From: Bacillota bacterium
GTDB taxonomy: Bacteria > Bacillota > Bacilli > Bacillales_B > DSM-18226
Assembly: GCA_030705665.1 (NCBI GenBank)
Contig: JAUZQA010000143.1
Location: 1-8,868, forward strand
Direction: 5' to 3'
Length of the DNA stretch: 8,868 nt
Numbering within the stretch: position 1 is the stretch's first letter; the number at the start of each line of letters is the position of its first letter. The position numbers and the translations under genes are program-made. The notes beneath the pieces are model-generated. The model saw nothing but the letters and a program-made list of their open reading frames with translations. It did no database searches and had not been told where the DNA came from. Below, piece after piece: positions 1 through 5,031 of this stretch.

Positions 1-860
1 TAACAAGAGTTATGATTATTTTGGTAATAACGGTTGTGATTTTTGGGATTCTCCAGGTTCTACTTTTGAAACAAAAAAAGATCATAGATAACGAAACAAA
101 AGAGTACCCTCTGCAAATCGATAGGATCATTGCTTTAACTTTTTTGATCGTCTTGAATCTCGTCTATTTGCTATTTACCTTTGTACAATTTAAATATTTT
201 TTTGGCGGTACATTGCAAGGAGATTTTACGTTTGCACAGTATGCTCGAAAGGGATTTTTTGAACTTTTGTTTGTTTCCGTTATTAATTTGTCTGTACTTA
301 CAGTGGTGTTAGCCTTTGTAAAGCAAGAAACAATCATGCTTAAACATATTATACAAATAATGTTATCAATGCTTGTGCTTTTAAGCGCTGTTATTCTCTG
401 TTCTGCTTTTCTCCGCCTGGCAATATATGAGGATGCCTATGGATTTACATTTACGAGAATTCTTGCCCATTCATTTATGATTTTGTTAGCCCTCATTTTT
501 GCCTATACGTTCGTACAAATTTGGATAAACAAATTATCACTTAGTCATTTTCTGCTAATTAGTATGCTCGTATATTATGCTGTTATTAATACCGTGGATA
601 TGGATCAAATAGTTATAAGCAAGAATATTGATAGATTCAAAGAAAGTGGAAAAATTGATATTCAATATATGAATTCTTTGTCATATACAGGGATATCAGG
701 TTTAATTTCTCTTTATAAAAAAGACCCAAACATCCCGGATTTAGCAGCGACACTTAAACAAAGGAGGGTCCAATATAATCTTGAGGAGACTTCATGGCAA
801 TCGTTTAATTTAAAAAAACAACAGGTAAAGCAGGAACTTAATAATCTTGAGCTAAATTAA
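1..860 (+). CDS. DUF4173/DUF4153-like polytopic membrane protein, C-terminal part (5' end outside window)
   Basis: The reading frame is open back to the first base, with no stop before the first ATG at 12 and no ribosome binding site in front of it, so the gene very probably starts outside the window; 282 residues follow that ATG. It is an integral membrane protein. Counting from the ATG, hydrophobic helices lie near 1-20, 36-64, 82-103, 113-138, 149-171 and 176-194, followed by a soluble tail of about 85 residues ending in a charged, glutamine-rich stretch. The segment around YARKGFFELLFVSVINL (76-92), between helices two and three, resembles the conserved core of the DUF4153/DUF4173 family, which has no established biochemical function. 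The family assignment is from memory of its appearance. No partner gene is visible; the next gene converges on it. Confidence 0.8.
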   Translation, partial: TRVMIILVITVVIFGILQVLLLKQKKIIDNETKEYPLQIDRIIALTFLIVLNLVYLLFTFVQFKYFFGGTLQGDFTFAQYARKGFFELLFVSVINLSVLTVVLAFVKQETIMLKHIIQIMLSMLVLLSAVILCSAFLRLAIYEDAYGFTFTRILAHSFMILLALIFAYTFVQIWINKLSLSHFLLISMLVYYAVINTVDMDQIVISKNIDRFKESGKIDIQYMNSLSYTGISGLISLYKKDPNIPDLAATLKQRRVQYNLEETSWQSFNLKKQQVKQELNNLELN

Positions 861-891
861 GCTTGATTCTTTCCTTGGAATCAATTAGCTC
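849..891 (+). terminator. Possible weak hairpin terminator overlapping the stop codon
   Basis: GAGCTAA (849-855) can pair with TTAGCTC (885-891) and TTGATTC (863-869) with GAATCAA (878-884), leaving an 8-nt loop and a 7-nt bulge that contains the stop codon. There is no proper T-run behind it, so it may be only a 3'-end stabilising stem. Low certainty. Confidence 0.35.
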
Positions 892-910
892 AATTTATTA
901 AAAATGAATA

Positions 911-950
911 GGGGGAGCGCTCCGCACATAAACAGTGGACGGTCCCCTCC
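911..950 (-). repeat. GC-rich palindromic island between convergent genes; possible terminator of the AIM24 gene
   Basis: Two short palindromes sit here: the perfect 10-mer GGAGCGCTCC (914-923) and the near-palindrome GGACGGTCC (937-945). They can also pair with each other in one larger imperfect hairpin (GGGGA 912-916 with TCCCC 943-947, TCC 921-923 with GGA 937-939). Read on the minus strand, it starts 17 bp past the AIM24 stop codon and is followed by a T-rich but interrupted stretch, so it could end that transcript. It is clearly more GC-rich than its surroundings and recalls the GGGGACGGTTCC-type dispersed intergenic repeats of Bacillaceae; that comparison is from memory. Confidence 0.4.
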
Positions 951-966
951 GGAGTATGTAAGTTCT

Positions 967-1758
967 TTAATCCCCATCAAACATTTCAAATAACCCTCGG
1001 GCCATACTTCCTTCATCCTTTGATCCGCCACGCTGCGGGGCAGCGGCAAATACTCGGCTTGCAAGGCGGCTGAATGGCAAGGATTGAATCCAAACGGAGC
1101 CAGGTCCTTTAAGTGTTGCATAGAATAATCCTTCCCCGCCGAAAAGTGCCGTTTTGACCCCTTTGACAAATTCTATGTCATAATTGACATTACTTGTCAT
1201 GGCAACTAAACAGCCCGTATCGACTCTTAAGGATTGACCGGGAAGGAGGTCTTTTTTGATAATCGTGCCGCCGGCATGTACAAATGTTAAACCATCACCT
1301 TCAAGTTTTTGCATAATAAAACCTTCACCGCCAAAGAAACCGACACCGATTTTACGCTGGAATTCAATGCCAATAGAAACGCCCTTTGCTGCTGCTAAAA
1401 AGGCATCTTTTTGGCAGATAATTTTACCGCCTAATTGACTTAAGTCCATTGGGATAATTTTACCAGGGTAAGGGGCTGCAAAGGAAACCCTTTTCTTTCC
1501 ATATCCTTGGTTGGTGAAGGTGGTCATAAATAAGCTTTCACCAGTAAGGACCCGTTTACCTGCACTAAAAAGTTTACCCATCAAGCCACCGACGCCGCTT
1601 TTGGAACCATCTCCAAAAATAGTTTCCATTACAATATCGTCATCCATCATCATAAAACTGCCAGCTTCCGCAACAACTGTTTCCTGCGGATCTAACTCAA
1701 CCTCAACAAACTGCATTTCGTCCCCGTATATTTTGTAATCAATTTCGTGATTATTCAT
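967..1758 (-). CDS. TIGR00266/AIM24-family protein
   Basis: A complete 263-residue protein of the AIM24 (formerly DUF124) family, within the usual length for bacterial members. The glycine-rich repeats typical of the family are clear: [21 protein letters not shown] (54-74), [17 protein letters not shown] (140-156) and [17 protein letters not shown] (204-220), consistent with an internally repeated beta-sandwich fold. There is no signal peptide or transmembrane helix, so it is probably cytosolic. The biochemical role of bacterial members is unknown; yeast Aim24 is a mitochondrial protein needed for inner-membrane organisation, but that function cannot be transferred. The ATG start is well supported by GAGGAGGGAG a few bases upstream. 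It is a single-gene unit, transcribed away from the radical SAM gene. A structured element with its own promoter and terminator lies 80-230 bp upstream on the same strand and may be its leader. Confidence 0.92.
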   Translation of the reverse strand: MNNHEIDYKIYGDEMQFVEVELDPQETVVAEAGSFMMMDDDIVMETIFGDGSKSGVGGLMGKLFSAGKRVLTGESLFMTTFTNQGYGKKRVSFAAPYPGKIIPMDLSQLGGKIICQKDAFLAAAKGVSIGIEFQRKIGVGFFGGEGFIMQKLEGDGLTFVHAGGTIIKKDLLPGQSLRVDTGCLVAMTSNVNYDIEFVKGVKTALFGGEGLFYATLKGPGSVWIQSLPFSRLASRVFAAAPQRGGSKDEGSMARGLFEMFDGD

Positions 1759-1836
1759 GTACTCCCTCCTCGCATTGATTTATGTATATATGTTTATTTT
1801 AAGTGAAACAGGAAAAATATGCTATCTATTATGACT

Positions 1837-1958
1837 AAAATAAAAAGGCACCTAAAATAGGTGCCTTTGTTCGACATTGAGGCGAAAAAACCACACTCCA
1901 CATTGTGTGTTCCTTTATAAGGAATGTTTTTTCGACTTACACAATTCAGCTCATCGCT
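1837..1958 (-). ncRNA. Candidate structured small RNA or attenuated 5' leader
   Basis: This is a predicted transcript of about 120 nt between a promoter at 1964-1992 and an intrinsic terminator at 1844-1868, both on the minus strand and both flanking no open reading frame. On the plus-strand coordinates its body contains GTTTTTTCG (1926-1934) complementary to CGAAAAAAC (1883-1891), which enclose two small hairpins: CACAC/GTGTG (1892-1896 with 1905-1909) and TTCCTT/AAGGAA (1910-1915 with 1919-1924), making a three-way-junction-like shape. A competing stem pairs 1902-1908 with 1939-1945. I do not recognise it as T-box, TPP, purine, M-box, fluoride, preQ1 or another common riboswitch. It lies 80 bp upstream of the AIM24 start on the same strand, so it may be a leader whose terminator is regulated, or an independent small RNA. 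Existence as a transcript is inferred, not shown. Confidence 0.42.
1844..1868 (-). terminator. Strong intrinsic terminator (bidirectional, better on minus strand)
   Basis: This is a perfect 11-bp stem with a 3-nt loop: AAAGGCACCTA (1844-1854) and TAGGTGCCTTT (1858-1868). On the minus strand it runs into TTTTTATTTT (1846-1837), a good U-tract. On the plus strand it has only TTTGTT. Neither annotated neighbour ends here, since both flanking genes point away from it, so it must end a transcript that starts inside this intergenic region on the minus strand, or insulate the AIM24 gene from upstream transcription. Confidence 0.85.
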
Positions 1959-1963
1959 CAATT

Positions 1964-1992
1964 AATATACCATGGGATAAAGAAAATAACAA
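1964..1992 (-). promoter_or_regulatory. Vegetative-type promoter for the minus-strand structured RNA
   Basis: Read on the minus strand: -35 TTGTTA (1992-1987), a 17-bp spacer, and -10 TATATT (1969-1964) preceded by TGG, an extended -10 motif. The predicted transcription start is near 1957-1958. It matches the sigma-A consensus at 4 of 6 (-35) and 5 of 6 (-10) positions with ideal spacing. Confidence 0.6.
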
Positions 1993-2116
1993 GCCTATAA
2001 ACAAAGTGGAAATAGTAGATGATTTTTGAATAATTAGAATTTCTGTAAAATTTTTTTACCAATTTTTGATATACAATAGACTTGAGACCAAATATAGGTA
2101 AATGGAAGGTGATCGA

Positions 2117-3931
2117 ATGATTTATGACCTGGTACTGCTGCATCCGCCAACAGTTTATGATTTTAGAAAGGAAATGTTATTTACCGGTCCAATTAGTGAT
2201 GTCGTCCCTTCATCACCCGTTTTTGAAATGTACCCGATTGGTTTAACAAGTATCGGTGATTATCTAGAACGTTTTGGACTAAAAGTAAAGATTGTCAATA
2301 TTGCAAACAGAATGCTCCTTGACGAAAAATTTGATGTGGAAAGAAAAATTAAAAAACTTAAAGCGAGAGCATACGGCATTGATTTGCACTGGCTTGCGCA
2401 CGCACATGGAAGTGTTGAATTAGCGAAAATCGTTAAAAAATACCATCCGGATACACCTGTTTTTTTTGGCGGACTGTCATCCACTTATTTTCATAAAGAA
2501 CTAATCCAATATCCATGTGTAGATTTCGTTGTCCGCGGTGATACCACTGAAAAATTAATTCTTCTCCTGTTAAATAGCTTGGAGAAGGGTAGCTCTCACG
2601 ACTTTTCTACTATCCCTAACTTAACTTGGAAGAGCAACCAACAATATCACTATAATGAAATGACTTACGTTCCGGATAGTCTCGATGAATTTGATTTTCC
2701 TGGCTATCGCTACGTGATTAGATCAGTTTTTAAATATTTTAATTTATTAGATCCACTGCCATATAAAGGGTGGATTCAGTATCCCAATACAGGAATACTT
2801 ACTTCAAAAGGATGTACTTATAATTGCTTAATTTGCGGCGGTTCCAGAGATGCATACTCAATGAACTGTCATCGTCAGAAAATTGTAATGAAGTCACCAA
2901 AAAAAATGATTGAGGATATTACCTTTATCCAGAGATTTACCAGGGCTCCCATTTTCTTATTAAATGATATCCGTCAAGGTGGAAACGAGTACGTTGAAGA
3001 GTTCTTTAGCGGTTTGGAAAAAATTGAACTAAAGGATGAGCTTGTATTTGAATTGTTCAACTATGCAGATGATCACTTTTTTAAACGGCTCCATCAGGCA
3101 ATTCCTAAATATAGTATCGAACTAACACTTGAATCTGGTGATGAGAACTTACGTAGGTTAAACGGCAAACTTCCATGCACAAATGAAAAAATTGTTGAAA
3201 CATTGAAAGCAGCTTTAAATAATGGTTGTTCAAAAATAGACCTCTTTTTTATGATAGGCATACCTGGACAGGATTACCAGAGTGCCTTAAAAAATGTAGA
3301 TTTTTGTGAATATATTCACAAGGAGTGTGGGGAGGATAAAAGAATTTCGTACTTTATAGCACCTCTTTCACCATTTCTTGATCCTGGCAGTCCAGCATTT
3401 GAAAATCCTGAGAAGTATGGCTATAAGAAATTTTGTCACACGTTGGAAGATTTTCGTCAAGCCGTAAGGCAACCGTCTTGGAAAAACATGCTAAGCTACG
3501 AGACCACATCAATGACTAGAAAAGAGATTGTAAAAGCAACCTATGATTCTGCAAAAAAGCTAAATCAATTTAAATATGATCATAAGATCATAGAAAAAGA
3601 AGTGTATGAAGAGGTAAACCATAAAATATTAAAATCAATAGAATTTTTGGAAAGAATAGATATATTGTCGTCTCTCCCTCTTGAGGAACAAAAAAGAGAG
3701 CTTGCCAGCATTAAAGAAGAAGTTGAATTTATAAACCGGCATAGTATTTGCGGGCAAAACGAACTAAAATGGGAGGTAAAAAAACTTTTTGCCAACATGC
3801 CTTCATTAACCTATATTGGACTTGAATTATTGGTAAAGGAAATAGTAAAAGATTTGAAATGCAAACTGGGGAAAATTGATCGGCATATGGTTTCAATTGG
3901 TAATACAAAAGTTACCCCCCAACACAAATAA
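2117..3931 (+). CDS. B12-binding-domain radical SAM protein (Ta0216/TIGR04190-like)
   Basis: A 604-residue cytosolic enzyme predicted to carry a 4Fe-4S cluster and use S-adenosylmethionine for radical chemistry. Residues about 1-150 look like the Rossmann-type cobalamin-binding domain found in many radical SAM proteins (HPP at 9-11, GIDLHWLAHAHG at 87-98, FFGGLSS at 116-122); a standard DxHxxG cobalamin-ligand motif is not obvious. The radical SAM domain covers about 220-430 with the cluster motif CTYNCLIC (Cys233, Cys237, Cys240), followed by LESGDENLRRLNG (338-350) and GIPGQD (381-386). Residues 430-604 are a helical, charged extension. The overall architecture recalls TIGR04190, a family without an assigned reaction. 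I start at ATG 2117 because GGAAGGTGATC (2104-2114) is well placed for it; the in-frame ATG at 2102 lies before that site and would add five residues. It is a single gene with no substrate or partner gene beside it. Confidence 0.9.
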   Translation: MIYDLVLLHPPTVYDFRKEMLFTGPISDVVPSSPVFEMYPIGLTSIGDYLERFGLKVKIVNIANRMLLDEKFDVERKIKKLKARAYGIDLHWLAHAHGSVELAKIVKKYHPDTPVFFGGLSSTYFHKELIQYPCVDFVVRGDTTEKLILLLLNSLEKGSSHDFSTIPNLTWKSNQQYHYNEMTYVPDSLDEFDFPGYRYVIRSVFKYFNLLDPLPYKGWIQYPNTGILTSKGCTYNCLICGGSRDAYSMNCHRQKIVMKSPKKMIEDITFIQRFTRAPIFLLNDIRQGGNEYVEEFFSGLEKIELKDELVFELFNYADDHFFKRLHQAIPKYSIELTLESGDENLRRLNGKLPCTNEKIVETLKAALNNGCSKIDLFFMIGIPGQDYQSALKNVDFCEYIHKECGEDKRISYFIAPLSPFLDPGSPAFENPEKYGYKKFCHTLEDFRQAVRQPSWKNMLSYETTSMTRKEIVKATYDSAKKLNQFKYDHKIIEKEVYEEVNHKILKSIEFLERIDILSSLPLEEQKRELASIKEEVEFINRHSICGQNELKWEVKKLFANMPSLTYIGLELLVKEIVKDLKCKLGKIDRHMVSIGNTKVTPQHK

Positions 3932-3960
3932 AAGTCATTTGAGGCAAAGGAAGCCATAAT

Positions 3961-3991
3961 TTGTTAAAAATTTCTCAAAAAGTGTTATAGT
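3961..3991 (+). promoter_or_regulatory. Probable promoter of the ArsR-family gene
   Basis: The extended -10 TGTTATAGT (TATAGT at 3986-3991 with TG at 3983-3984) lies behind TTGTTA (3961-3966) at a long 19-bp spacing, or behind TTAAAA (3964-3969) at 16 bp. It lies 42 bp before the gene start, in the only gap between two same-strand genes. Confidence 0.5.
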
Positions 3992-4032
3992 ATTAATATC
4001 ATCTAGGAATAGGAACGAGGGGGAAGTAAAGC

Positions 4033-4359
4033 TTGAATCTTGAAATGCAGCGTTTTAAGGCAGAATTTTTTAAGGCACTTGCTCATCCATTAAGAATTCG
4101 TATTCTCGAATTACTGTCGGAAGGGGACAAAAACGTAAATGAGCTTCAATCACTGATTGGCAGTGAAGGTTCTGCTGTTTCACAGCAGTTAACCGTTTTA
4201 AGGTCCAAAAATATTGTATCCGGTACAAAGGATGGTAATAAGGTGGTTTATTCTTTAAAGGATCCGATGATTATTGAACTTTTGTCTGTTGCGAGACAAA
4301 TATTTAACAATCATCTTGTAGATACCATCACAATGTTCGATAAATTTAATGACGACTAA
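4033..4359 (+). CDS. ArsR-family winged-helix transcriptional regulator, no metal-site cysteines
   Basis: A 108-residue DNA-binding repressor of the ArsR/SmtB type, of normal length for the family. The N-terminal FKALAHPLRIRILELLSEG (12-30) is the hallmark first helices, and NVNELQSLIGSEGSAVSQQLTVLRSKNIV (34-62) is the helix-turn-helix with recognition helix SAVSQQLTVLR. The beta-wing GTKDGNKVVYSL follows at 64-75. The C-terminal helix (about 78-105) should form the dimer interface. There is no cysteine anywhere and no DxH...HxxE-type helix-5 site, so it is probably not a metal or arsenic sensor of the classical kinds; its signal is unknown. The start is TTG at 4033, chosen because GAGGGGGAA (4017-4025) is correctly spaced, while the first ATG (4045) is too far from it. 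It has its own promoter and terminator and no adjacent target gene, so it acts alone or in trans. Confidence 0.9.
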   Translation: MNLEMQRFKAEFFKALAHPLRIRILELLSEGDKNVNELQSLIGSEGSAVSQQLTVLRSKNIVSGTKDGNKVVYSLKDPMIIELLSVARQIFNNHLVDTITMFDKFNDD

Positions 4360-4395
4360 AACGAGAAATAGAAGTCTAGTATGGATGATTATTCG

Positions 4396-4430
4396 AGGGC
4401 GGCAATCACGTATTGCTGCCTTGTTTTTGT
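4396..4430 (+). terminator. Intrinsic terminator of the ArsR-family gene
   Basis: GGCGGCAAT (4398-4406) pairs with ATTGCTGCC (4412-4420), with one G-U pair and a 5-nt loop, followed by TTGTTTTTGTTT. It begins 36 bp after the stop codon. Confidence 0.88.
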
Positions 4431-4462
4431 TTGAAAGACAGGGTAGATGAACCTGTTTTACC

Positions 4463-4491
4463 TTGACATTCTAGCTAAAAAATGTTAAATT
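4463..4491 (+). promoter_or_regulatory. Consensus promoter of the cold-shock gene
   Basis: The -35 is the perfect consensus TTGACA (4463-4468), followed by a 17-bp spacer and the -10 TAAATT (4486-4491), which has an upstream TG (4483-4484) at the extended -10 position. The predicted start is near 4498, giving an untranslated leader of about 150 nt, typical of csp genes. A second, weaker set, TTGAGG (4491-4496), 16 bp, TAGAAT (4513-4518) with TG at 4510-4511, could serve as a tandem promoter. Confidence 0.75.
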
Positions 4492-4497
4492 TGAGGA

Positions 4498-4646
4498 AGC
4501 CGTTGCACGTGTTAGAATTTATGTATCAGCTTGTTCAAAGTTTTAACCAAAGTTTGGATAAAGTAATGAAAGTAAAGCTATCAACGTTGTAAATTGGTGA
4601 ATTTTACACATGGCTTTATGTTAAGCCAATAGGAGGAAGTTTTTAC
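4498..4646 (+). promoter_or_regulatory. Long structured 5' leader of the cold-shock gene
   Basis: This is the leader between the predicted start and the ATG. Just before the strong ribosome site AGGAGG (4631-4636) lies a hairpin, TGGCTT/AAGCCA (4611-4616 with 4623-4628, 6-nt loop). The Y-box pentamer ATTGG (4593-4597), a motif reported to be bound by Bacillus cold-shock proteins, is complementary to CCAAT (4626-4630) directly abutting AGGAGG, so pairing of the two would compete with the hairpin. A thermo- or autoregulatory role is inferred by analogy with other csp leaders. Confidence 0.55.
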
Positions 4647-4847
4647 ATGAAAAACGGTAAAGTAAAATGGTTCAACTCTGAAAAAGGTTTCGGATTTATC
4701 GAAGCTGAAGACGGAAATGACGTATTCGTTCATTACTCCGCTATCCAAACTGAAGGTTTCAAAACTTTAGAAGAAGGTCAAGAAGTTTCTTTCGACGTTG
4801 TTGAAGGTGCTCGTGGACCACAAGCTGCTAACGTACAAAAAAAATAA
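4647..4847 (+). CDS. Cold-shock protein, CspA/CspB family
   Basis: A complete 66-residue single-stranded RNA/DNA-binding protein, the exact size range of Bacillus CspB, CspC and CspD. It consists of one five-stranded OB-fold cold-shock domain. The two nucleic-acid-binding motifs are intact: RNP1 KGFGFIEA (residues 13-20) and RNP2 DVFVHYSAI (25-33), with the surface aromatic residues Trp8, Phe15, Phe17, Phe27, His29 and Phe38 expected of the family. Proteins of this kind act as RNA chaperones that melt mRNA structure, at low temperature and in stationary phase. The start has an ideal AGGAGG 10 bp upstream. Codon use is that of a highly expressed gene. It has its own consensus promoter, a long leader and terminators, so it is monocistronic. 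Which paralogue it is (cspB, cspC or cspD) cannot be decided from this window. Confidence 0.97.
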   Translation: MKNGKVKWFNSEKGFGFIEAEDGNDVFVHYSAIQTEGFKTLEEGQEVSFDVVEGARGPQAANVQKK

Positions 4848-4863
4848 TGGTGAAGTAACCATT
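4846..4863 (+). other. Small hairpin overlapping the csp stop codon
   Basis: AATGGT (4846-4851) and ACCATT (4858-4863) form a 6-bp stem with a 6-nt loop immediately after the last codon. It has no T-run and the stronger terminator follows 4 bp later, so it probably stabilises the 3' end or is incidental. Confidence 0.35.
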
Positions 4864-4867
4864 TTAT

Positions 4868-4899
4868 AACAGTCTGGCAAATATGCTAGGCTGTTTTTT
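4868..4899 (+). terminator. Intrinsic terminator of the cold-shock gene
   Basis: AACAGTCTGGC (4868-4878) pairs along its whole length with GCTAGGCTGTT (4885-4895), including two G-U pairs, around a 6-nt loop. It runs into TTTTTT, then further T-rich sequence. Confidence 0.88.
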
Positions 4900-4910
4900 A
4901 TATTTTTATA

Positions 4911-4939
4911 TTCAAAGATTCAAATATTCGGTATATAAT
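4911..4939 (+). promoter_or_regulatory. Probable promoter of the histidine kinase gene
   Basis: The perfect -10 TATAAT (4934-4939) lies 17 bp behind TTCAAA (4911-4916), a 4-of-6 match to the -35 consensus. It would give a leader of about 85 nt. The -10 lies inside the left arm of the inverted repeat at 4918-4997. Confidence 0.5.
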
Positions 4940-4997
4940 TTTATTTCTTATGTATTTAAAATTTTAAAAATAAGCAAATAAATGGTAATATTTGAAT
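4918..4997. repeat. 80-bp AT-rich imperfect inverted repeat
   Basis: The outer arms are perfect 11-bp complements: ATTCAAATATT (4918-4928) and AATATTTGAAT (4987-4997). Inside, TTTATTT-CTTAT is matched by ATAAG-C-AAATAAA with one extra base, and the centre is the palindrome TTTAAAATTTTAAA. It covers the predicted kinase promoter -10 and most of the leader. No target-site duplication or transposase is seen. It may be a regulatory or extrudable structure, or partly a by-product of very high AT content. Confidence 0.5.
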
Positions 4998-5031
4998 TAT
5001 AACAGGAAAATGAATCAGTATTGATTGCTAT

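Noticed and set aside
885..1169. Open frame of 94 codons on the minus strand
   Set aside because: It overlaps the AIM24 gene in another frame, has no ribosome site and shows no domain.
1256..1738. Two open frames of 60 and 75 codons on the plus strand
   Set aside because: They are antisense shadows of the AIM24 gene, rich in proline and serine as expected from its reverse complement, without ribosome sites.
1804..1830. TGAAAC as a sigma-W -35 element on the plus strand
   Set aside because: No CGTA-like -10 follows at 16-17 bp.
1910..1932. TTCCTT-tat-AAGGAA followed by TG and six T as a plus-strand terminator
   Set aside because: No plus-strand gene or promoter lies upstream, the stem is short and AT-rich, and the T-run is better explained as one arm of the longer stem with 1883-1891.
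2041..2100. Promoter for the radical SAM gene around TACAAT (2072-2077)
   Set aside because: The -10 is plausible but no -35 better than A/T background lies at 16-18 bp, so I did not annotate it.
1958..2143. Open frame of 61 codons on the minus strand across the divergent gap
   Set aside because: It starts inside the radical SAM gene, has no Shine-Dalgarno sequence, and gives an AT-driven Tyr/Ile/Phe-rich product. It overlaps the predicted RNA promoter.
4444..4460. Second hairpin ACAGG/CCTGT before the csp promoter
   Set aside because: It has only 5 bp of stem and a strong terminator already lies just upstream.
5010..5024. Four-codon upstream ORF (ATG after AGGAAA) before the kinase
   Set aside because: It is too short to judge, out of frame with the kinase, and the surroundings are low complexity.
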